Below the pieces are notes generated by a model. The model ran no database searches. It saw nothing but the letters and a program-made list of their open reading frames with translations, and had not been told where the DNA came from. A program made the translations under genes and the position numbers. From Gnetum montanum (lineage: Eukaryota > Streptophyta > Gnetopsida > Gnetales > Gnetaceae), in the NCBI GenBank assembly GCA_015680685.1, contig MNCI01035354.1, forward strand, positions 299,397 to 363,396: DNA of 64,000 bases, read 5' to 3'. Every line of letters starts with the position of its first letter. The stretch's first letter is position 1. Positions 24,046-35,376 of this stretch are shown here, piece by piece.

Positions 24046-24587
24046 TAAAAAAAAGGCTTGTGGAAACCCCTATTCTACAAGCCCCCAACTAGTCCAAACC
24101 ATTTCATATCATGACCGGCGCATCTAATTATGCCTTAGGAGCTATACTAACATAGTTAGATGAACAAAAACACCCTTATTGCATCCACCATGCGAGTAAG
24201 AGTATTAATGGTGCACAACTCAACTACACCACCACTGAAAAGGAATTAATGGTTGTAGTGTTTGCACTAGACAAATGTAGGCACTATGTGTTGGGCTACA
24301 AAGTGTACATTCATACAAATCATAGTGCAATTTGGTTCCTCATGAACAAGCCAACGGTTAGTCCTTGTATTATACGTTGGTTGGTAATCCTTCAAGAGTT
24401 CGATTTAACAATAGTAGATCAAAAGGGCACTGAGAACGTTGTTGCCAATCATTTATCTTGGTTGCGTCGAGATAACAAAGAGGATGAATACATTGTATCT
24501 GATCATTTTCCTAACGAAATCCTCTTTGCCGGTGTAATAAATAACCAACCCATGGGAACAAATTGGTATAGTAGCATTCTCACTTGA
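24046..24587 (+). pseudogene. RNase H region of element D
   Basis: It reads FHIMTGASNYALGA, then TEKELMVVVFALDKCRHYVL, VYIHTNHSAIWFLMNKP, LQEFDLTIVDQKGTEN and VVANHLSWL. The first catalytic Asp is normally in an M-T-D-A-like context and is Gly here. After FPNEILFAGVINN the frame stops at 24587, just where the integrase linker would begin. Confidence 0.82.
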
Positions 24588-24674
24588 GGAACTTGAGGAT
24601 GAGTCAATAATCCCATACCTGCCCAATATTTTGTAAGGAACTTGAGGATGAGTTTTTATTCAGTCATGGGGGTA
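24588..24674 (+). other. Junction and polypurine tract of element D
   Basis: Only 87 bp separate RNase H from the 3' LTR. Two copies of GGAACTTGAGGATGAGT lie here (about 24588 and 24638), the second followed by TTTTTATTCAGTCATGGGGGTA, the polypurine tract. The same AGGATGAGTTTT block precedes the 3' LTRs of A and B. Confidence 0.7.
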
Positions 24675-25503
24675 TGATGGCATGCAATATCACAGCTGCT
24701 GCGATATCGCATCCCACGCATTATCGTGTACGCAGTATCGCGTCACCCCTCGCGATATCACAGTGCACTGCCAAGTCTATAAATAAGAGGCAGCTCTCCC
24801 TTGTTTTCACATCTAAGCCTAAACCATAGCGAAACTCTGGTAGTTTGATCCCTCCAGAGATAGAATATTTTCCATGTGCCCGTAGTAGGAACTCCAAAGT
24901 GAACGGATCTTTATTCGAGTAAATATTATACCTGAACACATGTTTGTGTACAGCAATAAAGACAAACTTCTTGATAAACCTTGCAGTGCATGGAATAGGC
25001 TAATTAGGACTTTATTTATTGCTATTTACTATTTTCCATTTAAATGATTTATTAGTTATTAAATCTTTCTGAACCCTTCTCTCCTAGTTAAGTGCCTCAG
25101 TACGACCGCTTCGAGCACCTGCATTACGCTTGGTGATCTTAGCAACGATTAGTGTTTGGTAACCAAGGTTGCATTGGTTCAGGATGTAAACAGTAAGTGG
25201 GAATGGATGTTGACGCTAGGTTAATTTAGGCTTAGTTAGTTAGTTAGAGTTAGTTAGTTAATCTCTTAAATCCTTCACCTCACTAGCATAGGAGATAAAA
25301 CAGAAAAGACATAAAAATCATATACCTCAAACTTACTTAACGATACACCGTGACAACTACAAGTAAGTTTGGGAAAACAACGAATAATTAACCTTAAGTG
25401 TTCCATGAGGCGTGTAGGCACTTAGTCTGCGGAGTTCGACCAGATTGCACGTGTTACGCTCATATTCGTATGGTTGAGTGTAGGGGTACCTCGCCACTCA
25501 TCA
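24675..25503 (+). repeat. Element D 3' LTR
   Basis: It is 829 bp with TATAAATA at 24778-24785. It begins with several near-copies of GCGATATCGC and ends CGCCACTCATCA. Confidence 0.92.
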
Positions 25504-25508
25504 ACATC
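25504..25508. repeat. Target-site duplication of element D (right)
   Basis: ACATC, identical to 18760-18764. Confidence 0.9.
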
Positions 25509-28200
25509 CAAACATCATTTCTATTAAAGCACTTTATAATCCATGTTGTTGCAAGAAAAATACCATGGTTATAATAATTAATGAGGCCAAGTCCTCCATA
25601 TTTCTTGTAACAAGTATAAATATCCTAAGAAACTCTAGAAAAAGCTTTTCTATATTACTTAGTAAGCCAAAGAAATTAATGGATTATATAATTAATTCTT
25701 TCCTAAGAAGTTCTAGAAGGAGCTCAACAATTAGAGTAATAAACATGAGTTGATTGAAACAATTGGTTAATAACTAAAACTTCGCCAACAAGGGCGAGCT
25801 TTTTTTTTTCTTTTTATTTATCAAGATTCTTTTTAATTTTATTAGCCACATAATTCCATAAAATAGCAAGATTAAGTTTAAAAGAAAAATGTATTCCTAA
25901 AATTTTGAATAGAGAATATTGTTTCCAAGGCTTGAGAGTAACCCACTCATCAATATTACCATTACAATAAATAATAGATTTTTGCCAATTAATTCAAGAG
26001 CTAAATAACATGCAATAATCCTCCACTTTAGCTAAAAGACTATTGATATGTTATAGAGAGTTGTTCATCATGAAAAAAGAATCATCTGTAAAGTGCATGT
26101 TAAGAAATTTTGTACCTTAATCATTAGTTGAAATTCCCTTAATGAAATTCCTTTGTAGATCATAATGTACATTATGTAAAAGAAAATCTATAGTAATAAT
26201 AAAAATATAGAAAGATAGAGGATAGCCTTAGTAAACTAAATGTTAAAGGAAAAAGGATGAACTTAATCCAATATTAGTAGTAACTTAAGAATTATTATTA
26301 GTGAGTAGGGTATAGATAAGTCGAATAAAATAATTACCAAATCCCAGTTTATAGAAACAAGAAATAATGATATTCTGTTCAATTTTCTCGTAAGATTTGA
26401 CATAATCGCACTTAATAAAAACAATGTGTTGGTTAGTATTAGAAGCTCACTACATTCCCTCCCAAGTTGGGATAACATTATTTAAGATATGTTTACCTTT
26501 AACAAAACCAATTTGATTAGGCCTAATGATATATTCAATAACATTCTAAATTTGGCATGTCATAAATTTAGCTGAAATTTTATAAATATTATTAAGAAGT
26601 TTAATAGGCCTTCAATTGTCAATGTTTTGAATATCTCCATTTTTAGAAAGAAGACAGATCACATCTTTATTAATGTTTTTATCAAGGGAAACTTTTTTAA
26701 TTGATTTTTGGAAAACATGAAAGAGATCATCTCCAATAATGTCTTAACGCCTCTTAAAAAATTCAATAGAAAAACCATCAAAACCTAGACTTTTACCATA
26801 TGCTAAAATAAAAGGATGCTACTTTGATTTCTTCTTTTGTAAATTTTACTTCAAGAATACTTTGATGTTCTTTTGTTATAAGATGAGAAATATGCATCCT
26901 AGAGGCTTGGAAGGATTTCTTGCTAAAACCTTTATAAGAAAAAATAGAAGAAAATTGATTCACTAAAAAAGTATTAATAGTCTTAGGATCTTTAATGATT
27001 TAATCATCATATAAAGTGGTTCTAGTTTAGGTACTTAACCCTTTCCTTCTAGAAATTTTAAAAATTCCTTACAAGGTTCATCTTCAATTTTTAGCCAACC
27101 CATTAGACTTTTAGTAAGAGTACTTTTAGCTTCAAAAGTATTCCAACATTGTTTAGCATAACAAGCTTTAGCCAAGGCTTTTTAAGTTTTAAAATTAAAG
27201 GGAAAGGATTTGCATTTGCTTTATAGATTTGTAAGATCTTTTTCAACTTGATGCTTATGCTTAGAAAATTACTTTTTAAACTATTTAGCATAATTTATAA
27301 TTGAACAAGTAGTTTGTTGCTACTATTCAATCCAACCAATATCTCTAATAGGCTTTTTTTCTATATTCCATAAATACTTCAAAATATTTTTTTTCATTGG
27401 GTCTTATCAACATATTAGCATTTATATGAAAAATATCATGGTTTTAAAAGGATGAATAATTAATACCAAAGAAAAAAATGCTAATAGGAAAATGATCTAA
27501 CAAAGTAGCATCTATATGTACTTCTACTTCCCTTATAAGCTTTCAAAAGAAAACATTAGATATGTAAATTTTATCATGTTGACAATAAATTCTATCATTT
27601 CCTTATTGATAATTACACCAAGTATAATGCTTCTCATTCAAATAAGATAGATATAAAGAGCTAACATCAAAAAGAAAATATTTTTCTTTAAAATTACACT
27701 AATCTTCCTTTTCTTAAGACATATTAGGAGGAAGACCACTAAGATTTTCTAAATAACTTTCAACTATATTGAAATCACCTTCAATAATTCAAGAAAAATT
27801 AGATAGAGATAGAAGATATTTCCAAGCCTCTAATTGATTTTTCAAATTATTAGAAGCATAAATATCACATAGTCCAAAGTCACTTTTTTCACTATGATAA
27901 ATAATCCAAATAACTCTTCCAAGGCTGTCAAAAATAGAATTTAAAACTTTTTTGGTCCAATTTTTATCAACAAGAATAGCAACACCTTCTTCATGAGTAG
28001 GGGCAAAAAACAATGCAATTTTTAAAAATGCATTTACTAACAAAATTAATATCATGAGCTAAAATTTTAATTTCTTACAAGAAAAGAAAATCTAGAGATA
28101 AATACTAATATGAAAGATACTCCCTAAAAATCTTTGCTCATGACTTTTCCAAAATGACCCAAACTTTCCATGATAAAAATAACAAAATGGCTTTTAGGGT
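25509..28200 (-). mobile_element. L1-type LINE fragment, decayed
   Basis: On the minus strand the upper part (27400-28110) has endonuclease motifs: an FLFLQEIKILAHD-like start, APTHEEGVAILV, then WIIEGDFNIVES and LLDHFPIS. The lower part has RT motifs: GDIQNIDN, RPIKLLNNIYKISAKF, RPNQIGFVKGKHILNN (about 26470-26640), and a decayed FADD block HFTDDSFFMMNNS near 26090. The C-terminal region reaches 25510, where D begins, so A and D inserted into this LINE and its remaining end is beyond the A/D cluster. Stops and frameshifts are frequent. Confidence 0.8.
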
Positions 28201-30514
28201 ATATTTGGAATAGAGGAAGTTAACATGCATTGCATTTTTTAAAAAAATTAAGATTACATATTATCTAGTTATTAGTCATACTTGAGGTATCTTTATATTC
28301 CTCTATAATTCTTCCAAATTATCATGTTGGCTTTATGTCTTGAGGTATACTTATAGTCATTCTTTCAAATTCCAATCCCCCTTCCTATTATCTAGTTATT
28401 ACCATGCTCAACCTTATTTTGTTGGTTAAGAAAGCAATGAAATTACCAATTGAGCTATCACCTTAACATTGTCCAAATTAAAATATCATATGTATCCTTA
28501 GGACATATGAATAACATAATAAACATAGCAATGCCTCAAATACAACTCAAATCTATAAATCATTATCTTAAAAAAAAAACAAATGATTAGTTAAGCTACA
28601 ATCTCATCAAGTATGTATTTAAATAATAAAAACAAAGATGTAATAAAAACAAGGAGACGTTGCATTCGCTATATCAATAATGTATTTTGTTATGAGCAAG
28701 GTATTATCTTAAGTGCCAAGTGGGTGGCTAAGTGCTTAATTAGTATATAGTCTTGAAAGCTTCTAATCATAAGCACAACCAAATGGGTAAGCTTAGAGAT
28801 AGTGATTATTAGAAACATAATCATTTTTAATTAGTTTTTTCATAAAAGTACAAGTATCTCAAACTCTATTATTGTCATAAAACACATTTGAAAGGCTTGG
28901 AAGTTTTATCAATTCTTGCTTCAATGCTTGATAAGTTACCTTCTCAGTAGATTTCAATTAATAATGAATTGTAGGCTAGTAAGCACCCACATCTTTGCAA
29001 TACTTAGTGTAAGCTTGACATTACCTCTCTTTCATCTCTTTGTATGTATAATTAACGGGTTAATTGCTCAAAATACCATATTCTCTATGGCATTAATGCT
29101 TCTAAATATGAGTTCTAGTACTATTATTTAATCAAGATTAAATTTTCTATGGAATGTCAACCATAATATGCAAATATGGAAGCATCAAATTTAAAAGATA
29201 TAAAATACTTTCACTCCTTCAAAAATTAAGTATTTCATATGGTATTTGATTAATCAAGATTTTCCTATTGGTACTTTTCACTCTTAATTAGGTGTTCATG
29301 ATCCTATACGTTCCTTATATAACATCGAAGATTCATTCATCAACTACTTTTTTACTTGGCCCCCTGGCTAAAGTTCTTGGTATTGGTGTAATTCATATTT
29401 ACATGGTTTAAAACCAAGGTTGGAGAAAATTTTATTTGGTAATACCCATCAACTTTAAGGATTTTTTCTTTAAAGTTAGAGTTACTTTTGTTTATGCTAT
29501 TTAAAAATTTAATGTAATGTGATTTATAGTAGGGATTCTCTAAATAAATTTTTTTCTTTGTCTATTCAAAGTAACATTTTTAAACAACTTATGCTTCAGC
29601 TCCATCCCTAAATATATCCCTTAGTTTTTCTGTCTATTTTTATCTATTTTTTTTTTCATTTTTACAAGAAGGTTTTAGCACCAAATGAAAATCTAAGAAA
29701 ACATTTTTTAAAGTGAACCAGGCACTAATCCTTTTCTTACCCTAGAGGGAAGACTTTTAGGATTGCTTGTAAGGATGAAATCTTGAAAAGGCATCACCAA
29801 AATTATTATTACCTCACTAATGCCCCTCTACAGTTGTGCTCTAAATTTTTCTTTTTTAAAATATATTTTATTATTTAGGTCTAACTGCATTTTCCCTATC
29901 CCATATGTCAACACACTATATCAATAATAAATCATATTCATCATTAGTAAATATCTCTCTCTTGATGTTGCTTTCTCTAATTACATGTTTCTGATTTATC
30001 TATAAATTACAACCTCTTAGAGTCGTATGTAGCATATATTATAAGTCTCATACATGTCTTTAGAGAAGTCCTAGCTAAATTATAACTTTATTATTGTTTT
30101 ATATTGTAAGAAACAAAAACGTTATAGAATATTTGAAGTGTGGGAATGCAAAAAATATTAATAATAAGCTAAAAAAATTTAAAATACATCACATGTTTAA
30201 TTACTGAGTAGAAAGAGTCAAAAAAGACATGGAAAGAAATAGCTTTCTAATGTTACGGATATCTACTCAGTTGTACTTCCTCACAATAGATTCTTTGAAG
30301 AATCAAGAAAGAAAAATTAATTGAAAGGGGGAGAATAATTTTAATTCTAATATAATTTTCCATATTTATGGTTGAACTAAAAACAGTGAAACAATTTGAT
30401 CTAGAAAGCTCCAATAGTGTCCAAATTGATCTTGGAGCAGACATTTTTGTCTTATGCTTTAATTTTTTTTTAATGTCAACTGATTACTGTCTGTGCTGGT
30501 CTAAATACGAGATT
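28201..30514. other. AT-rich stretch without a recognisable gene
   Basis: I see no coding frame with family resemblance. It holds a tRNA-like SINE head (28395-28470) and a dispersed repeat (about 29550-29870) whose blocks recur at about 37350-37760, for example around ATCCTTTTCTTACC and TTTTAGGATTG. It may be part of intron 3 of the CAD-like gene, if exons 4-5 once lay to the left. Confidence 0.4.
28395..28470 (-). repeat. tRNA-derived SINE-like head
   Basis: The minus strand reads GTGATAGCTCAATTGGTAA, a good polymerase III A-box in tRNA context. A weak B-box-like GGTTGAGCATGG lies about 40 bp on. No intact cloverleaf can be drawn, so it is a SINE-like remnant rather than a tRNA gene. Confidence 0.4.
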
Positions 30515-30824
30515 GAGTTTCTAATAATTGATTTACTGTTTGAAAATTAGTTTCAGCGTAGAATTTCGAGTATTGTTTTGGGGTTTTAGGCGTTAGCTCT
30601 TGCTCCCTTGAACAAGGTGATACATATATGCTGCACAACGTTTAAAATTGTTATCAACTGGAGTCATCTGAGTTTCTAATAATTGATTTACTGTTTAAAA
30701 AATAGTTTCAGCCTTGAATTTCGAGTATTGTTTTGGGGTTTTAGGTGTTAACTCTTGCTCCCTAGAACAAGGTGCTACATATATGCTGCACAACATTTAA
30801 AATTGTCATCAATCACTTCAACTG
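30515..30824 (+). repeat. 155-bp direct tandem duplication
   Basis: The unit starting GAGTTTCTAATAATTGATTT at 30515 recurs at 30670 with about 10 differences, including the block GAATTTCGAGTATTG and the block CTTGCTCCC. The following 80 bp repeat CAACTGGAGTCACCTCAGT in variant form. Confidence 0.8.
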
Positions 30825-31215
30825 GAGTCACCTCAGTCAAATTGCTGTGAGTCAGAATCATCAGTCTTATAGCTTCAACTGGAGCCACCTCAGTTTCAAA
30901 AACACAAACAGCTAAATCAATTATTTACCAATTGAGTGCAACTACTAGCTTCGAGTGCAAGGAAGTAACTGTTGATTCTATCCCAACATAAACAGTAGAC
31001 GACACTTATCTGCTTGACTGAAGATGGAGGGAAGGGTTAAATATGAATAGGTATGACAGTGAATGGGAATTAAATGGAAGCTCTAAAGGGTTCTTAAAAA
31101 GGTGATATACTGTTATTAAAGTTTATGGCATGATAACTTTGACATAATTTATCGTGACAGGCAATAGTACTAAAAGTCATTATTAATGTTAGCAGTAAAA
31201 AGTAGTCTTTCTTAC

Positions 31216-31446
31216 CGTTGATGAACAACAATTCGTGTAGAATATCCTCCTTTCATTACTGTGCCATCAATATCAATGCCGTTAAAGGTAAATGTGGCTC
31301 CTTTCTCACAAATGGATTCCTTTTTTTCATTGCAGTATTTGCAATCCTGACAAGAAAAGACATATGTGCCCACACCTAAACGATCTTCAACTTTGAAGCC
31401 AACTACAGCAGAATCGACTTATTCCACCATTCCAACAATTTCATGA
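31216..31446 (-). CDS. CAD-like exon 3 with premature TAA
   Basis: It encodes HEIVGMVE, a stop, then [17 protein letters not shown], the four-Cys structural zinc loop, and [16 protein letters not shown]. It ends at a good donor (GTAAGA). The stop takes the place of a charged residue in relatives. Confidence 0.82.
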
Positions 31447-31600
31447 CTGTTCAACAAATAGTCACAACTCACAACAACAGTACATGGAAAAAATGTACCT
31501 TGAAAACCTATATGTTAGCTGATAATATACATATAATTCAAAGAGTAAAAATTTTGGAAAAGCCTAACAAATATTGATTAAGAAGGAATAGACTTTGTAC

Positions 31601-31714
31601 CCCAGTACCAATGGGTATTTAGAATGACCATGCTTATTTCTAGTCCATACAACATCCGCATAGCATATTGCACAATGAGTTATCTTTATTGAAATCTCAT
31701 CAGCACCTGGGATT
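31601..31714 (-). CDS. CAD-like exon 2
   Basis: It is 114 bp, the usual length of exon 2 in this family. The product includes GADEISIKITHCAICYADVV and HGHSKYPLVLG. The acceptor is ACACAG and the donor GTACAAAG; intron 2 is 154 bp. Confidence 0.82.
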
Positions 31715-33747
31715 CTGTGTAAATGCACTATGAATAATAAGCAATAAAGTTGATAAATATGAAGACACAAACTATAAAATATTTCAAAGGATTGCTGAGA
31801 AAATCTAATAACACATGACATCTTTACCGAGGCTCACTGTTGTATTTAATATGTCAAAATCCATTTGGTTAGGACGAGGTAATAATAAATTTAGACAAGA
31901 GGAACAAAAATGCAGAATATCCTTAACAGATAGTAATTTCATGAAAAATAAAAAGCTTTTAATTGATCAAAAGACAGTTATGTTTGGAATCATAAACATA
32001 TAAAAACACCCATCTCATAGAATTCAAATTTTAATTTCTAGCAAATTGTGTAGTTTTCAATAACATGCATTGAAATAGGTGCTGCAAATGTTTTTATAGG
32101 AAAAATATCTTGGTTTCATGCAGAAAAGCTCATGGCCCCCACTGATATTACAAGATAACCCATAAACCCAATTTTGAAGTGTAATTCTATAGAAAGAGAT
32201 TATATGAAAAGTAATCATCCTTCTATAAATATATTAGAGCTCATTGATTTCTTTAGAATTCATTTATTTCTAAAGCATATCATAACCCCAGTAGCTTTCA
32301 TATGACCTTAGTTATTGCCAGGATAAATGCCGAAGTGAAAACTGCAATTTCAGGAGTTCTATTTAGGGTTTTGGATGCCAAATATCCATAAAGGTTTCAA
32401 TCAACACCTAGAGCCCTGATAAAAAAATATAATAAATCTAAGAACATAGAGGGTAGGAATGTTTGTAAACTACGAAGATTAGAGATTGATGGCCAAAATA
32501 TAAAGAGCCATGCTGTAGATCCATCATATTCAAATCAGCATGGCTTGGCACCAGTGCAAACCTCACTTCATTTTGAATAGAAACCATCATAGTGTTTAGC
32601 AACTACTGGGAGAGTAGCTTCACTTTCACATTTATTGAAGTTCCTAACTTTTTAGAATATTCATTAAATTTCATCTAATATATTATTGTTAATGAAGAGA
32701 TTTGGCTCATGTTCCGTAGGGACTGCAATTTGATCTAAATTGTAACAACTATTTATTGAAATATCTACTACTGGATACTTATTTTAGTTATCAGGATTTC
32801 ATGGAACTAAGTTGTCAAACATCACCATGGACGGCTGGTGTAACAACTCTGACCATAGATTTAGTAACTAGAAAATAATTCGAGTCTACAGGTTCCAAAG
32901 AAACAAACACCAAACAGCGGGGAAATTTTAGATGTAACCTTTTATTTAAAGAAAAAAGTATATATTTTAGAAAGCAGAAATACTTGGAGAACAGTTGGTT
33001 AAGAAGCTGAAAAAAGATATTGAACATAATTTAAAAAAAAAGTAAAATAAAAATAAAAAGAACCTGTTTCACCAAAATTAAGAGAGTGAATAACTAAAGA
33101 AGACAATCCTGAATTCTGGAAACCCCTAGACTTTCAATGGTTGTATACCATAGGTCTAGTAGGCCAAAATTGTAAGGTCCAGGAACCAGAAAACAAATGA
33201 TGGAAATTATCAATGAGAAAACCATTTGCTAGAACAAAACAACTTTATCACTGAGACACTGCCAATGATAGAAACTCATAAGAGTTTATTCCATTGTCTG
33301 TATAATGATTATAAATGATAAAAGAATTTTTGTTTCAATTTGAATAATGGTTATATACCACGCATTTGAATAGATCTACAGCTAATGAAGGGAAATTAAA
33401 TCAATTTGAGGCCACTGGATATTTTGTACGCTCTCAGCAACACTTTATTACTTGAATAAATTGTCACTTCCATTGACAACTCAAAATATTTACAAATATA
33501 TGAATGAAAACCAAAAATAAAAATAAAAAATTGTACTACTGGTGGTCATGCACGTGTTGTCTGAGCATCAACCATAGGACTTCATGTGAAAGGAAGCAGA
33601 TATGAAAACTTTTCACAACAATTTGTTATATATCAACTCTCAAGTACGTCTGTAAGTGTATGCTTATAAGCCTTGCATATGGGTTTTTGAGAAATGAAGT
33701 GTGCACATATTTAACTGCAAATCAATAAATGTAAGAATGAACCTTGC

Positions 33748-33839
33748 CTTCTATTACATTTGCACGGTGATAAAATTCCAGAAGGATCTCGTGCAGCCCA
33801 ACCAAGGCAATTCTCACCACCTTTACTGGCATCCATCAT
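33748..33839 (-). CDS. CAD-like exon 1
   Basis: It starts ATGATG and encodes MMDASKGGENCLGWAARDP and the following GILSP and NRR. It ends AGAAG before GCAAGG, so the donor is GC rather than GT. A matching AG acceptor in exon 2 restores phase, giving a GC-AG intron of 2033 bp. Confidence 0.8.
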
Positions 33840-34849
33840 TGATCTATGTGCCTGTTTAAGATCAAGTTTCACTGTTCAAAAAACAAAAAGTTTCCAAATA
33901 AAATTTCCTTACAAACGTAATTTTCAAATGAGTGAACGAGGGTAACAATCAGATGCAACAATATATGGTTAAAATTAACATTTTCCTTTTCAGGTTCTTT
34001 CTTCTCAAACAAAAATGAATCATGTTGCGATTATATCTCCATTTTCAGATGGAAATAATATCCAAAATTGATGCGTAGACACATGCTACGCTGCATTGTA
34101 GTCTCACATGTAATGTAGGTAAAAGTGAAGGAAACAAAGTATTTAAATCAAAAGAACTTTTAGAAGGATCACATATTACGGAAGAAACTTTTCTTTTTGA
34201 AAAATCGAAAACCGCTGTTATCAATGTCACAAAAAAGATATGCATGCTGATAATTTAAGAAAGCATCATTGAATTCGAATGTATTCCCAGAAAAACGGCA
34301 TTTTGAAGAAGGCATGATCTTTAATGCTAATGAAAATTTCCATGAAGTATGTCATGTTTTTCCATTGACGCAGTCTTGCAAACCGCACGCTCTTAAGCCA
34401 CTCCTTATTTTTAAAGAGTTGTCGGTTGCTCTCATACCAGAGCTCATAACAAATACAAGAAGGAAAGCATCCTTAAGTCTAGCTTAGAACTTACTATCTT
34501 GTCAAATCTTCGAATTTTGGACGCAACTCAAGAAGCTACCATCATCAATACACGTGCCTGACATTGCTTTCAACAGATCTCACATCAACTGAGCATAAGA
34601 ACAATTAATGCCCTTTACAAAGTGGAGCATCCTTCACTGGTAACTTGAAAAAGAGTTTCATGTGATAAATTGAATAATAGCTTAGTAGAATACGTAACAA
34701 TATGGAAGATTTTTACTACGACCTAGATAGCACTGTTAGATTTTGAATTCACTATGCACACTGTTGCAACTGTAATCAAGAAGCCAAGATTCCATAGCAA
34801 AGTTTGTCCATTCATGCCATCATAATGAAGTTTATGATAAACGATTCTA
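33840..34849. other. Upstream flank of the CAD-like gene
   Basis: This is the expected promoter side of the minus-strand gene. I see no clear TATA box close to the start codon, no repeat and no other coding frame. Confidence 0.35.
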
Positions 34850-34867
34850 GTTATTGTCGAGGTACTC
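34850..34867. repeat. Target-site duplication of the short L1 insertion (left)
   Basis: GTTATTGTCGAGGTACTC is repeated with one extra T at 35022-35040. Confidence 0.75.
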
Positions 34868-35021
34868 TAAAGAACTAAACGGCTGCGTACCTTTTTGTTT
34901 GCAGGGATGTGTTTTCTGGATCATTCAGTTCTTCGGATATATTGACCTTGTACTTTTTGTTTTATTTCTGAATGTGCCCCCGGCTAATATAGAATCGGGT
35001 TTTCCTTTCTCCTAAAAAAAT
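34868..35021 (+). mobile_element. 154-bp 5'-truncated L1-type tail
   Basis: The block ends GGCTAATATAGAATCGGG, a pyrimidine stretch TTTTCCTTTCTCC and a short A tail (seven A), as plant L1 3' ends do. Flanking direct repeats of 18-19 bp (34850-34867 and 35022-35040) mark target-primed insertion. Confidence 0.7.
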
Positions 35022-35040
35022 GTTATTGTCTGAGGTACTC
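35022..35040. repeat. Target-site duplication of the short L1 insertion (right)
   Basis: GTTATTGTCTGAGGTACTC, one base longer than the left copy. Confidence 0.75.
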
Positions 35041-35140
35041 AATCTAATGTCAAAGTACTCAGTCTAGTATCAATGTTGAAAACCTGTTACTCTAAGGGAG
35101 TGTCATAACTGAAACCATTAAAACATAGAGTTTCTAAATC

Positions 35141-35376
35141 AAGATCCTTACAACTAGGCTAACAACATGACTTAACAATGGTAATGGTTTATTAATAAGC
35201 ATATCATAGTGAAGTGTTAGCCTACTAGTAAGGGTCTTGGCCTAGTAACCCCACATCATAAGTCTTACAACTAGGCTAACAACATGACTTGATGATGGTA
35301 ATGGTTTGTTAATCAGCATCTTATTGCAGTGTTAGTCTACTGGTAAGGGTCTTGGCCTAATAACCCCATATCATAG
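35141..35376 (+). repeat. Tandem pair of about 120 bp containing tRNA-like A-box
   Basis: The unit from CTTACAACTAGGCTAACAAC recurs about 117-121 bp on. Each unit includes GTGTTAGYCTACTRGTAAGG, close to a polymerase III A-box, and the second is followed by GATTTTGATTCTAC, close to a B-box. This suggests a duplicated SINE-like sequence. Confidence 0.6.

Larger units (their letters stand above)
18765..25503 (+). mobile_element. Element D: Athila-like element lacking integrase
   Basis: Two LTRs (18765-19556, 24675-25503) with TG...CA ends and ACATC duplications bound a 5.1-kb interior. The interior has a primer site, gag, protease, RT and RNase H. The frame from 20058 to 24587 is in one phase throughout and is broken only by point stops. 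About 90 bp after the RNase H region the polypurine tract and 3' LTR follow, so integrase, spacer and ORF2 are gone. The intact target duplication means the deletion was already present when it inserted, or is a clean internal loss. Confidence 0.93.
31216..33839 (-). pseudogene. Cinnamyl-alcohol-dehydrogenase-like gene, exons 1-3 only, with in-frame stop
   Basis: Three exons on the minus strand encode the N-terminal GroES-like domain of a zinc-dependent CAD-family alcohol dehydrogenase, which reduces cinnamyl-type aldehydes with NADPH in the cytosol. Exon 1 is 33748-33839 (92 bp), exon 2 is 31601-31714 (114 bp) and exon 3 is 31216-31446 (231 bp). Phases join correctly. Visible motifs are WAARDPSGILSP, the THCAIC catalytic-zinc Cys, SHEIVG (catalytic His), and the structural-zinc series C-x2-C-x2-C-x7-C ([16 protein letters not shown]). 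The tenth codon of exon 3 is TAA. Exons 4-5 with the NADPH-binding domain are not found to the left as far as the LINE. It is therefore a truncated pseudogene, unless the stop is a sequencing error and the later exons lie beyond a very long intron. Confidence 0.82.

Noticed and set aside
28395-28470. A tRNA gene
   Set aside because: Only the A-box is convincing; no cloverleaf, anticodon arm or intact B-box can be formed.
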